Source of the DNA: an uncultured Pelagibacteraceae bacterium
Lineage (GTDB): Bacteria; Pseudomonadota; Alphaproteobacteria; Pelagibacterales; Pelagibacteraceae
DNA: 64,000 nucleotides
Assembly: GCA_902522115.1 (NCBI GenBank)
Contig: CABYUV010000004.1
Span: 16,454 to 80,453 of the forward strand
Direction of reading: 5' to 3'
The translations under genes were made by a program, and so were the position numbers. How positions within the stretch are numbered: the first letter of the stretch is position 1; every line of letters starts with the position of its first letter. This document shows, piece after piece, positions 31,415 through 41,301 of the stretch. The notes below the pieces were generated by a model. It was not told where the DNA came from. It made no database searches and saw only the letters and a list, made by a program, of their open reading frames with translations.

Positions 31415-31824
31415 TGAAAATTATTTTAGTAATGGGTTTGCCTGGAGCTGGTAAAACAACTCTAGCAAATGAAATGGCACCACTATTAAATGCAAAAAGA
31501 CTGAATGCAGACGAAGTAAGAAAAGCTGCAAACGATTGGGATTTTTCTGAAGAGGGAAGAGTAAGACAGGCAAAAAGAATGGCTGAGGCAGCTTTAAAAT
31601 TAAAAGCAGATGGTCATTATGTGATTGCAGATTTTATTGCACCAACTCCCGAAGCAAGAAGTTTGTTTCCAGCAGATTTTAGAGTGTGGGTAGACACGAT
31701 TAAAGAAGGAAGATTTGAAGATACTAATTCAATGTTTGTAAATCCTAAAAATTTTGATTTTCATGTAACAACTCAGGATGCAAAAAATTGGGCACCAAAA
31801 ATAATAGAGGAGATAAAAAAATGA
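31414..31824 (+). CDS. Adenylylsulfate-kinase-like P-loop kinase
   Basis: ILVMGLPGAGKTTLANEMAPLL Walker A; LNADEVRKAANDWDFSEEGRVRQAKRM CysC-like. Confidence 0.8.
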   Translation: MKIILVMGLPGAGKTTLANEMAPLLNAKRLNADEVRKAANDWDFSEEGRVRQAKRMAEAALKLKADGHYVIADFIAPTPEARSLFPADFRVWVDTIKEGRFEDTNSMFVNPKNFDFHVTTQDAKNWAPKIIEEIKK

Positions 31825-32195
31825 CGTATAAATGGGATAACAAAAAACCAACAGCGCAAATGTTAGGAAGATGGCAACCTTTTCACGATGGACATTATAC
31901 TTTGTTTAAAGAAATTATTAAAAAAACAGGACAAGTTTGTATTCAAATTAGAGATGTGCAAGGTGTAGATGATAATCCTTTTGATTTTGATACAGTAAAA
32001 AAAAACATTGAAGACAGATTAAATCCTGAATTTCAAGAACAATTTAAAATTATGTTGGTACCTAATATTACAAATATTTGTTATGGTAGGGGAGTTGGAT
32101 ATAAGATTGAGGAAATAGTTTTGGATGAAGAAACTCAAAAAATATCAGCTACCAAGATAAGAGCGAAAATGAGAGAAGAGGGAAAGTTAAAATAA
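31821..32195 (+). CDS. Nucleotidyltransferase (adenylyl/cytidylyltransferase-like)
   Basis: MLGRWQPFHDGHYTLF (HxGH-like) and ISATKIRAKM; ATG at 31821 preferred over the track start 31788. Confidence 0.8.
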   Translation: MTYKWDNKKPTAQMLGRWQPFHDGHYTLFKEIIKKTGQVCIQIRDVQGVDDNPFDFDTVKKNIEDRLNPEFQEQFKIMLVPNITNICYGRGVGYKIEEIVLDEETQKISATKIRAKMREEGKLK

Positions 32196-32201
32196 AATTA
32201 A

Positions 32202-33053
32202 ATGAACGATAGACTTAAGACTATTGTAGATTTAGAAAAATATCCAATACACGATTTAAATTCACCAATAATTAAAAATCTAGTTAAAAAATGTAAAGAA
32301 GAACTGGATCAACATAGTTGTTCAACAATTCCAAATTTTATTTTACCTAAATCACTTAAGGTAATGAATGTTGAGTTAGAAAAACAATTAGATGAAGTTT
32401 ATATGTCTAAAGAGAGTATAAATGCTTACTTATATGCAAAAGATGATCCTTCATTACCAAATGATCATCCAAAAAGAACCTTTATGAATAGATACAATGG
32501 CTATTTGAATTCAGATTGTTTTCCAAAAGACTCCGAAATGAAATATCTATACGAAACTGAGGAACTTTTAAAATTTGTATCTGCTTGTTTAGGTATTTCT
32601 CCTATTTACAGATGGGCAGATCCTTTAGCGTGTCATGCTTATAATGTTATGAAACCAGATGGAGTACTCCCATGGCATTTTGATAGTTGTGAATTTACGC
32701 TTAGTTTAATGATCCAAAAACCTGAGAAGGGTGGTATATTTGAGTACTGTCCAAATATTAGAGAACCAGGAAATGAAAATTTTGAGGAAGTTCAAAAAGT
32801 TATAGCAGGAGACAGAACTAGAGTAAGACAATTAAAATTAGAGCCAGGGGATTTACAAATATTTAAAGGTAGATTTACTTTGCACAGAGTAACAAAGGTT
32901 GAAGGCCAAAAATCAAGATATATGTGTATTCCAGCTTATGTTTTAGACCCATGGAGAGTAAACACTCCAGAACATTCCAAAGCTATTTATGGCAAAGTTT
33001 TACCAATTCATATAGAAAGAAATCAGGCTAGATCCGATGGATTAACTGATTAA
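32202..33053 (+). CDS. 2-oxoglutarate/Fe(II)-dependent oxygenase-like protein
   Basis: WHFDSCEF (HxD) ... LQIFKGRFTLHRVTKV (distal His) ... SRYMCIPAYV. Confidence 0.75.
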   Translation: MNDRLKTIVDLEKYPIHDLNSPIIKNLVKKCKEELDQHSCSTIPNFILPKSLKVMNVELEKQLDEVYMSKESINAYLYAKDDPSLPNDHPKRTFMNRYNGYLNSDCFPKDSEMKYLYETEELLKFVSACLGISPIYRWADPLACHAYNVMKPDGVLPWHFDSCEFTLSLMIQKPEKGGIFEYCPNIREPGNENFEEVQKVIAGDRTRVRQLKLEPGDLQIFKGRFTLHRVTKVEGQKSRYMCIPAYVLDPWRVNTPEHSKAIYGKVLPIHIERNQARSDGLTD

Positions 33054-33833
33054 ATGACTAGTAACATTAAAATTAAAAAAATTAACAACGAAGTTTCATC
33101 AATTATCATTGCTGAACCAAAAACGTATAATTCTTTATCATTCAAGAATCTTTCAGATTTATTAAAGGCATTAAAAAAATTAGATACTGATAAAAAAGTT
33201 AAAGTAATAATCTTAGAGGGTGCAGGCAAAGGATTTAGCGCAGGACACAATTTAAAAGAAGTTAGAGGTTTAAAAAAGAGAGGTAAATATTTAAAATTAT
33301 TTAATCTTTGTTCAAAAGTAATGCTTCAAATTGTTGAAGGTAGAAAACCTGTAATTGCTAAAGTTCATGGAGCTGCATTTGCAGCAGGTTGTCAATTAGT
33401 TGCAAGTTGTGATTTAGCATACAGTACTAAAGATGCATTATTTGCTACTCCAGGTGTAAATATCGGTTTATTTTGTAGTACACCAATGGTTGCTGTAAGC
33501 AGAAAAATAAATCGAAAACCAATGATGAAAATGCTTTTAACTGGAGAACCTATAAAAGCAAATTATGCAAAAGAAATAGGATTAATAAATGATTATTTTT
33601 CAAAATCAAAATTAAATAATGAAGTATTAAGGGTGGCAAACAAAATTGCCTCAAAATCTAATTTGACAATTAAAATTGGAAAACAAGCTTTTTACAAACA
33701 ATTAGAAATGCCTTTAAATAAAGCTTATGCTTATACAAGCAAAATGATGACCCTTAACATGATGGCAATGGATGCTAAAGAAGGAATTTCTGCTTTTTTA
33801 GAAAAAAGAAAACCAAATTGGAAAAATAAATGA
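33054..33833 (+). CDS. Enoyl-CoA hydratase/isomerase family protein
   Basis: AGKGFSAGHNLKE, VIAKVHGAAFAAGCQLVASCDLAY. Confidence 0.92.
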   Translation: MTSNIKIKKINNEVSSIIIAEPKTYNSLSFKNLSDLLKALKKLDTDKKVKVIILEGAGKGFSAGHNLKEVRGLKKRGKYLKLFNLCSKVMLQIVEGRKPVIAKVHGAAFAAGCQLVASCDLAYSTKDALFATPGVNIGLFCSTPMVAVSRKINRKPMMKMLLTGEPIKANYAKEIGLINDYFSKSKLNNEVLRVANKIASKSNLTIKIGKQAFYKQLEMPLNKAYAYTSKMMTLNMMAMDAKEGISAFLEKRKPNWKNK

Positions 33834-34015
33834 TGAAAAAGAATATTTTAATATTCTTTTTTGTTATTATTGGTGCATTAGTAATTTATAATTTTAAAGA
33901 TCATAATCAAAAAAGAGCGATTGAGGCATGTGTGGCTGGAACTAAAACATTGGAAAAACCAATGACTGCTTCTGAAGCTAGAATATTTTGTGAGAAACAG
34001 ATTAAAAATAATTAA
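33830..34015 (+). CDS. Small membrane-anchored hypothetical protein
   Basis: 61 aa, one N-terminal helix; 4-nt and 1-nt overlaps with neighbours. Confidence 0.65.
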   Translation: MMKKNILIFFFVIIGALVIYNFKDHNQKRAIEACVAGTKTLEKPMTASEARIFCEKQIKNN

Positions 34016-34449
34016 TGAGTGATATTAAGGAAATTCTCTCAAAATATAAGACTATTGCTATGGTAGGAGTAAGCAATGATTCTTCTAAAGCATCAACTAT
34101 TGTAATGAAATACATGCAAGAATATGGATATAAAGTTTATCCAGTTAACCCCAGAGCTGAGGGTCAAAAAATTTTAGGGCAAGAGGTTTTTGCTAAAATA
34201 TCAGATATTAAAGATCCAATTGATATCGTAGATGTTTTTAGACCATCTAAAGAAGTTTATGCCATAGCAGAGGATACAATTAAAATTGGGGCTAAAGTTT
34301 TATGGTTACAGCTTGGTATACGAGACGAAAAAGCAAAAGAATTGATGGAAAAAAATGGTATTAAGTATGTAGAAAACAAATGTACTAAAATGGAATATCA
34401 AAAGTATTTTTTGAAAGTTAGACAGGCGTTTCCAGTTTTGAGTGACTAA
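34015..34449 (+). CDS. CoA-binding domain protein (YccU-like)
   Basis: KTIAMVGVSNDSSKASTIVMKYMQEYGYKVYPVNP. Confidence 0.88.
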   Translation: MSDIKEILSKYKTIAMVGVSNDSSKASTIVMKYMQEYGYKVYPVNPRAEGQKILGQEVFAKISDIKDPIDIVDVFRPSKEVYAIAEDTIKIGAKVLWLQLGIRDEKAKELMEKNGIKYVENKCTKMEYQKYFLKVRQAFPVLSD

Positions 34450-36059
34450 TGAACAGAGTAATTAAGTTTTTAGATAGTACTTTTTTAGACTTAGGTCGAC
34501 AATTTAAGTGGACTTACTTGCCACCATTAATGGTATATATGGCTGCAGGTATATCTGGTTTAACAGGTATAGTTGGCACGTTCTTTGTAAAAGATTATTT
34601 GAATTTGTCTGCTGCATTTCTTGCAGGCCTAGGTTTTTGGGCAGGTATTCCTTGGGCATTAAAAATGCCACTAGGTCATCTAGTAGATCTTATTTGGGAA
34701 AGAAAAAATTATATGGTCTACTTTGGTGCAACTTTAATTGCTTTAAGTTTACTAATTATGTATGGGCTGATTATTCATACAGAGGAAATGTCTCAAGTTT
34801 TTTCTGTAGAGACTTGGTTTGTTATTAGTGTGATTTTGGCTCCTGTTGGTTATGTAGTTCAGGATGTAGTAGCTGATGCTATGACTGTCGAAGCTGTTCC
34901 TTTAGTTAATGAAACTGGAAGTGATTATTCCAAAGATCAAATAAAAATAATGCATACAACAATGCAAACGCTTGGAAGGTTTGCTATTATTGGCGGTACA
35001 GTACTTGTTGCATTAGTTAATGTAATATTGTTTAGAGATGTGGAAAGCCTTGAGCAGGCCGATAAGATAAATTTATATGGAACTATCTATATTTATGCTC
35101 TTGTAATACCTTTAGTTTCTATACTAGGTGTAATTTTAGCAAATTATTTAAGACATAAAAAAATACAAACTTTAAAATCTAAAGGTCTAGAATTTAAAGA
35201 TGAAAGAGGTAACGAAAAAACAAAAATAAATTGGTGGATATTAGGAGGAAGTTTAGTTTTTGTTATTTTCACATTGTCTATTGGTTCCTTTAAGGTTCCG
35301 TTTGCACAAGAAATTGTATTTATTGGCTCAGTCATAATCATTTTGTTTTTAATGTTTAAACTTATTAAGGAATTACCTCAGGAACTAAGATTAACAATTG
35401 TAGGTACAGCAGTAATTATTTTTGTATTTAGAGCCATGCCAGGTCCTGGACCAGGATTAACTTGGTTTGAAATTGATGAGCTTGGATTTAATGAACAATT
35501 TTTTTCTATTTTATCACTACTAGCATCAATTTTAACATTAGCTGGTATTGTTTTATTAAGACCTTTTATGGCAAATAATTCAATTGCTAAAATAATTGTA
35601 GTTTTAAGTATTGCGGGTGCTATTTTGTTTTTACCAAGTGTTGGAATGTATTATGGTTTTCATAACTGGACAGCTTCGTTAACAGGTGGAGTTGTTGATG
35701 CTAAGTTTATTGCATTAATTAATACAGCGTTGGAGTCTCCGCTTGGCCAAGTATCAATGATACCTCTATTAGCTTGGATAGCAAAAAATGCTCCAGCACA
35801 TTTAAAGGCAACTTTTTTTGCAGTTTTTGCATCGTTTACAAATCTTGCATTATCAGCAAGTGCATTAGGCACAAAGTATTTAAATGAAATATTTACAGTT
35901 ACCAGAGAAGTAAAAGATAAAGTTTCTGGTGAAATACAAACAACAGCAGATTATTCTGAACTTGGAATACTGTTAATTTTTGTAACACTTTTAACATTAA
36001 TTCTTCCAATTTTATTTGTATTTATAATTAATAATAGTAAATACAAAACTACTGAATAA
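34449..36059 (+). CDS. MFS/BT1-like multi-pass transporter
   Basis: 536 aa, many TM segments; resembles BT1 (folate-biopterin) transporters. Confidence 0.6.
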   Translation: MNRVIKFLDSTFLDLGRQFKWTYLPPLMVYMAAGISGLTGIVGTFFVKDYLNLSAAFLAGLGFWAGIPWALKMPLGHLVDLIWERKNYMVYFGATLIALSLLIMYGLIIHTEEMSQVFSVETWFVISVILAPVGYVVQDVVADAMTVEAVPLVNETGSDYSKDQIKIMHTTMQTLGRFAIIGGTVLVALVNVILFRDVESLEQADKINLYGTIYIYALVIPLVSILGVILANYLRHKKIQTLKSKGLEFKDERGNEKTKINWWILGGSLVFVIFTLSIGSFKVPFAQEIVFIGSVIIILFLMFKLIKELPQELRLTIVGTAVIIFVFRAMPGPGPGLTWFEIDELGFNEQFFSILSLLASILTLAGIVLLRPFMANNSIAKIIVVLSIAGAILFLPSVGMYYGFHNWTASLTGGVVDAKFIALINTALESPLGQVSMIPLLAWIAKNAPAHLKATFFAVFASFTNLALSASALGTKYLNEIFTVTREVKDKVSGEIQTTADYSELGILLIFVTLLTLILPILFVFIINNSKYKTTE

Positions 36060-36071
36060 AAATTTAATACA

Positions 36072-36641
36072 ATGAAAAAAATTTTCTTAGTGTATGGGCA
36101 CTACAATGACAATTCATTTAATGCAGCAATTCGAGATGAATTCGTTAAGCAATCAAAAGTAAATGGAAATCAGGTAGATGTTGTTGATTTATATAAAGAG
36201 AAATTTAATCCTGTTTTTGCCGGTGAAGAACCTGATCAAGAAGTTTTAGATCATAGAAAAAGAATCGAAGAAAGCGATACAATTGTTTTAATTGCTCCAA
36301 TTTGGAATTTTAGAATGCCAGCAATAGTTGAAGGTTGGATAGATAAAGTTTTAGCCCCACCTTGGGCGTTTAGATTTAAGCAGTTGGTTGGAAATTATGG
36401 TTATCCAATTGGAAACTTAAAAGATAAAAAGGCTATAATATTCTGCACTTATGGTTCACCAAGATTAGCAATTACAACTTTTTTTTTAAACTTACCAATT
36501 AGAAGATTAAAAAGAGGAGTATTTCATATGTGTGGCATATATAACATTGTCTATAGAAGATATTTTGCAGTACCCTTTGTTAGTGATGCAAAGAGACAAG
36601 AATTTTTGAATGATGTTAGAAAAACCGCTAATAATCTTTAA
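36072..36641 (+). CDS. NAD(P)H-dependent oxidoreductase, flavodoxin-like fold
   Basis: IFLVYGHYNDNSFNAAIRDEF, DTIVLIAPIWNFRMPAIVEGWIDKVL. Confidence 0.88.
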   Translation: MKKIFLVYGHYNDNSFNAAIRDEFVKQSKVNGNQVDVVDLYKEKFNPVFAGEEPDQEVLDHRKRIEESDTIVLIAPIWNFRMPAIVEGWIDKVLAPPWAFRFKQLVGNYGYPIGNLKDKKAIIFCTYGSPRLAITTFFLNLPIRRLKRGVFHMCGIYNIVYRRYFAVPFVSDAKRQEFLNDVRKTANNL

Positions 36642-37086
36642 AGCTGTAATCTTATATTTTTTCTTTATCTCATTTTCTTACGCTGAATTATTAAGCCCCA
36701 ATAGCACTATAAGCCCAAAAGAAGTTATTAAAATTCAATTGAGTGGGCTTCAACAAAATGATCTTGAATATAAAGATAGCGGCATTGAACAAACTTGGAA
36801 ATTTGCTCACCCAAATAATAAGAGAGTAACAGGACCATTAAGCAACTTTAAGATGATGATAAAAAGCGACTCCTACGCGATGATGATTAACCACCTAAGT
36901 CACACAATCACTGAACTTGGAAGTAGTGACAAATGGGCTCAATTTGAAGTTATTATTCTTGATAAGGATAAAATTTATCACAAATTCAATTGGCAAGTCG
37001 AAAAGTATATTTCTGAGGGAACTTTGAAAGACTGTTGGTTAACCACAATGGTATCTAGCCCAATCCCTCTGGGAAGCTCAATTTGA
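36610..37086 (+). CDS. DUF4864-like secreted protein
   Basis: Signal peptide, then ISPKEVIKIQLSGLQQNDLEYKDSGIEQTWKFAHPNNKRVTGPLSNFKMMI. Confidence 0.6.
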   Translation: MMLEKPLIIFKAVILYFFFISFSYAELLSPNSTISPKEVIKIQLSGLQQNDLEYKDSGIEQTWKFAHPNNKRVTGPLSNFKMMIKSDSYAMMINHLSHTITELGSSDKWAQFEVIILDKDKIYHKFNWQVEKYISEGTLKDCWLTTMVSSPIPLGSSI

Positions 37087-37143
37087 TTGTCCACATATAC
37101 ATTTTTGTTTCGTAACAATTAAAAATTTAGTAGGAATCGCAGA

Positions 37144-39576
37144 ATGAAAACAAAAACTAAAGTTGTAGTAGTTGGTGGAGGAGTTGTAGGGGTAAGTGCC
37201 CTTTATCATTTAGCAAAAAAGGGTTGGTCTGATGTTGTTCTAGTTGAAAGAAAAGAGTTAACTTCGGGATCTACTTGGCACGCAGCAGGTTTGTTGCCTT
37301 TATTTAATATGAGTTACTCTGTTGGACAACTTCATAAATATGCGGTTAATCTTTACAAAACATTAGAGGAAGAAACTGGAAAAAATGTTGGCTTTAGTGT
37401 TGTTTCAAATATTCGTCTAGCAAGCACAAAAGATAGAATGGATGAGTACCATCAATACGCAGGCGTCGCTCGAACTATCGGAGTAGATGTTAAATTTTTG
37501 AAACCAGAACAAGTAAAAGAAATTTGGCCATTATGTCATACAGATGATTTAGTTGGCGCAATACAACACCCTGAAGATGGGTATATTCAACCAGCAGATT
37601 TAACACAAGCATTAGCCACAGGTGCAAGAAATAGAGGAGCAGAAATTTATAGAAACACAACTGTCCTATCAATGAGGCAAACTAAAGATGGATGGATTGT
37701 GGAAACAGATAAGGGATCAATAGAGTGCACACATGTTATTTCTTGTTCTGGAAATTTTGCGAGACAAACAGGTGAAATGGTAGGATTAGATATTCCAGTA
37801 ATACCTGTTGAACATCAATACATTGTTACAGAACCACATCCTGCAATTCAAAAAAGAAAAAAAGATGGATTACCAGAAATGGGAGTCTTAAGAGATAGTG
37901 ACAGCAGATGGTATATGAGGGAAGAAGCTGGAGGATTGATTTTAGGTCCTTATGAAGATGGAGCACCAGCTTGTTATGTAGAAGGTCCATCAAAAAATTC
38001 AGAATATGAATTATTTCAAGAAGACTTAGACAGATTAGCTCCACACATTGAAGGTGCAATTCACAGAGTGCCTGCGTTTGGAGAAGTTGGAGTAAAGAAA
38101 GTTTACAATGGAGCAATCTGTTATACTCCTGATGGAAATCCAATTGTTGGTCCTGCATGGGGACTTAAAAATTTTTGGATTAATGAAGGACATAGTTTTG
38201 GAATAACAGCAGCAGGTGGTGCTGGCTGGCAATTAGCAGAGTGGATCGTTGATGGTGAACCTACAATAGATATGCTAGGAGTTGAACCAAGACGTTATGG
38301 AAACTATGCAACTAAATCTTACTTGAAAGCAAAAAATGAAGAAGCTTATAGCCACGTATTTATTGTTCACTATCCAGATGAAGAAAGACCAGCAGCAAGA
38401 CCATTAAGAACAGCCCCTTGTTATGAAAGAATGAAAAATTTAGGAGCAGTTTTTGGTCAGAAATTTGGTTGGGAAAGACCTAATTTTTTTGCAACTGATG
38501 GAATGGAGCAAAAAGATGATTGGTCATTTAGAAGATCAAAATGGTTTGATGCAATTAAAAAGGAATGTCAAAATGTAAAAGAGAATGTGGGTCTTTTAGA
38601 TATGACTGCGTTTGCAAAATGTAGAATTAGGGGACCCAAAGCAGAGGAATTTTTAGATTATTTAGTTGCAAATAAACTTCCAAAAAAAATTGGAAGGATA
38701 AATCTATGTCATGCTTTGAACACTAAGGGTGGAGTGCATTCAGAGTTTACCATAATGAAAGAAGCAGAAAATAGTTATTATCTAGTTTCTGCTGGAGCAA
38801 ATTTAAGATTAGACCATGATTGGATACAAAAATGGATGCCAGATGATGGATCTGTAATATTTGAAGATCTAACAAATAGTACAGGAGTTCTGGTAGTAGC
38901 TGGTCCAAAAGCAAGACAATTAATGCAAAAGGTTTCAACAGACGATTTTTCTAATGAAAATTTCAAATGGTTGACTGCTAAAAATGTTAATATTGGATAT
39001 GCTCCAGTAAATGCTATGAGAGTAAACTTTGTGGGTGAGCTTGGTTGGGAACTACATCATCCAATTGAATATCAAAACCACATTTTTGATAAATTAATGG
39101 AAGCAGGAAAAGATTTAGGAATTAAACCTTTTGGAATTAGAGCAATGAATAGTTTAAGAGTCGAAAAATCTTATAAACTAGTTGGCACAGAATTATCAAT
39201 TGAATACTCACCATACGAGTCTGGTCTTGATAGATTTGTTCATCCAAATAAAGGAAACTTTATTGGTTTAGAGGCACTTAATAAATGGAGAGAAAAAGGT
39301 TTTGATAATAAATTAGTTACTTTAGAGGTTCATAATACTAAAGACGCAGATGTGCTTGGAAATAACCCAATTTTTAAAGATGGAAAAGTTGTTGGAAGAG
39401 CAACCGGAGGTGAATTTGGTTTTAGATTAGATAAATCAATAGCACTCGCGATGGTTAAACCAGATTGTTCAAATGTGGGCGACAAATTACAAGTTGATAT
39501 ATTAGGTGAAATGTACGACGCTACCGTCTTAGATGAGAGTCCATACGATTCAGAAAATAATTTATTGAGAGCTTAA
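37144..39576 (+). CDS. FAD-dependent dimethylglycine/sarcosine dehydrogenase-like (FAD-GcvT), second paralogue
   Basis: [38 protein letters not shown]-terminal GcvT ([13 protein letters not shown]). Confidence 0.9.
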   Translation: MKTKTKVVVVGGGVVGVSALYHLAKKGWSDVVLVERKELTSGSTWHAAGLLPLFNMSYSVGQLHKYAVNLYKTLEEETGKNVGFSVVSNIRLASTKDRMDEYHQYAGVARTIGVDVKFLKPEQVKEIWPLCHTDDLVGAIQHPEDGYIQPADLTQALATGARNRGAEIYRNTTVLSMRQTKDGWIVETDKGSIECTHVISCSGNFARQTGEMVGLDIPVIPVEHQYIVTEPHPAIQKRKKDGLPEMGVLRDSDSRWYMREEAGGLILGPYEDGAPACYVEGPSKNSEYELFQEDLDRLAPHIEGAIHRVPAFGEVGVKKVYNGAICYTPDGNPIVGPAWGLKNFWINEGHSFGITAAGGAGWQLAEWIVDGEPTIDMLGVEPRRYGNYATKSYLKAKNEEAYSHVFIVHYPDEERPAARPLRTAPCYERMKNLGAVFGQKFGWERPNFFATDGMEQKDDWSFRRSKWFDAIKKECQNVKENVGLLDMTAFAKCRIRGPKAEEFLDYLVANKLPKKIGRINLCHALNTKGGVHSEFTIMKEAENSYYLVSAGANLRLDHDWIQKWMPDDGSVIFEDLTNSTGVLVVAGPKARQLMQKVSTDDFSNENFKWLTAKNVNIGYAPVNAMRVNFVGELGWELHHPIEYQNHIFDKLMEAGKDLGIKPFGIRAMNSLRVEKSYKLVGTELSIEYSPYESGLDRFVHPNKGNFIGLEALNKWREKGFDNKLVTLEVHNTKDADVLGNNPIFKDGKVVGRATGGEFGFRLDKSIALAMVKPDCSNVGDKLQVDILGEMYDATVLDESPYDSENNLLRA

Positions 39577-40325
39577 TGAAAATTTTAGTAGCTGTAAAAA
39601 GGGTTATTGATTACAACGTTCAAATAAGAGTTAAAGAAGACGGAACGGGTGTAGTTACTGACAACGTTAAAATGTCAACCAATCCCCCTGATGATAATGC
39701 AATAGAAGAGGCTGTAAAAATTAAAGAGGCAGGCAAAGCTACAGAAGTAGTTGCTGTAACTGTGGGGGAAGAAAAAGCTCAAGAAACAGTTAGGAAAGCT
39801 TTAGCGGTTGGTGCGGACAGAGGTATTCATGTGAAAGTCGATGGAATTTTAGAACCACTCGCTGTTTCAAAAATTTTACAAAAAATAGTTGATAAAGAAA
39901 AACCAGATTTAGTATTTATGGGAAAACAAGCAATTGATGATGATTGTAATCAAACAGGCCAAATGTTGAGTGCTTTATTAAATTGGCCACAAGCAACATT
40001 TGCCTCTAAGATTGATGTTAAAGATAATAAATTAGAAGTAACTAGAGAAATAGATGAAGGTCTTGAAACAATTGAAATAAATGTTCCAGCTATTGTAACT
40101 TGTGATCTTAGGCTGAATGAACCAAGATATGCATCACTACCAAATATAATGAAGGCTAAGAAAAAACCTATAGAGGAAATTGCTGCTTCTGATTTAGGCG
40201 TAGATGTATCACCAAGATTAGAACAATTAAAAGTAGAGGAACCTCCAAAAAGAAAAGCAGGTATAAAAGTAGCAAATGTTGCTGAATTAGTTCAAAAGTT
40301 AAAAAATGAGGCGAAGGTAATTTAA
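39576..40325 (+). CDS. etfB: Electron transfer flavoprotein, beta subunit
   Basis: [39 protein letters not shown]. Confidence 0.96.
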   Translation: MKILVAVKRVIDYNVQIRVKEDGTGVVTDNVKMSTNPPDDNAIEEAVKIKEAGKATEVVAVTVGEEKAQETVRKALAVGADRGIHVKVDGILEPLAVSKILQKIVDKEKPDLVFMGKQAIDDDCNQTGQMLSALLNWPQATFASKIDVKDNKLEVTREIDEGLETIEINVPAIVTCDLRLNEPRYASLPNIMKAKKKPIEEIAASDLGVDVSPRLEQLKVEEPPKRKAGIKVANVAELVQKLKNEAKVI

Positions 40326-41278
40326 TGGCAGTTTTACTTATAGCGGAACACAATAATAAAGAATTAAGACCATTTACTCTTAATGCAGCTACAGCAGCAT
40401 CTCAAATTGATTCAGATGTTCATGCTGTAATTATTGGTCAAAATTCTGGAGATGCTGCAAAACAATTATCTGAACTTCCAGTAGTAAAAAAAGTATTGAG
40501 TGTAGAAGGAGCTCACTATGAAAACTTCACAGCAGAAAATTTTGCTCCAGTGATTGTTAAACTAGCAGAAAATTATTCTCACATTGTTTGTTCAGCAAAT
40601 ACATTTGGAAAAAATTTGATGCCACGAATTGCAGCTCATCTTGACACATCTCAAGTAAGTGACATCATTAAAGTAATATCACCAGATACTTTTTTAAGAC
40701 CAATTTATGCTGGTAACGCTTTTGCAACAATTAAGAGTAATGATGCTAAAAAGTGCGTTACAATCAGGCCCACTTCTTTCGATCCATGTGAGAGTACAGG
40801 TGGATCAGCCCCAATTGAAAAAGTGGATGCTAGTGAAGAGTTTTCAAATACAAAATTTATCAAAAGAGAAGAAATAAAATCTGATCGACCTGAACTTGGA
40901 ACAGCAAGAATTGTTGTATCAGGTGGCAGAGGAATGCAAAGTGGGGATAATTTTAAATTAATTACAGAAATTGCTGACAAACTAGGTGCAGCAATTGGAG
41001 CATCAAGAGCAGCAGTAGATGCTGGATACATAAGTAATGATCATCAAGTAGGTCAAACAGGAAAAGTAGTGGTGCCAGATCTATATATCGCCGTCGGAAT
41101 TTCAGGTGCCATTCAGCATTTAGCAGGAATGAAGGAAAGTAAAGTTATAGTTGCAATTAATAAAGATGGTGAAGCGCCAATTTTTAGTGTTGCAGATTAT
41201 GGACTTGAAGCTGATTTATTTGAGGCACTGCCTCAGTTCATGGAAGAGCTGAACAAATTAAACACTATACAAAAATAA
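40325..41278 (+). CDS. etfA: Electron transfer flavoprotein, alpha subunit
   Basis: [44 protein letters not shown]. Confidence 0.97.
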   Translation: MAVLLIAEHNNKELRPFTLNAATAASQIDSDVHAVIIGQNSGDAAKQLSELPVVKKVLSVEGAHYENFTAENFAPVIVKLAENYSHIVCSANTFGKNLMPRIAAHLDTSQVSDIIKVISPDTFLRPIYAGNAFATIKSNDAKKCVTIRPTSFDPCESTGGSAPIEKVDASEEFSNTKFIKREEIKSDRPELGTARIVVSGGRGMQSGDNFKLITEIADKLGAAIGASRAAVDAGYISNDHQVGQTGKVVVPDLYIAVGISGAIQHLAGMKESKVIVAINKDGEAPIFSVADYGLEADLFEALPQFMEELNKLNTIQK

Positions 41279-41301
41279 TCCTTACAGTTAAAAACTAGAG
41301 T

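Noticed and set aside
34508-34828. 106-aa ORF in another frame of the BT1-like transporter gene
   Set aside because: Same-strand overlap within a well-supported membrane protein gene; Cys/Arg/Tyr-rich out-of-frame translation.
37490-38232. Several antisense ORFs (60-110 aa) within the second FAD-GcvT gene
   Set aside because: They lie entirely opposite a strongly coding gene, have low-complexity Leu/Tyr-rich translations and no ribosome-binding context; expected by-products of AT-rich coding sequence.
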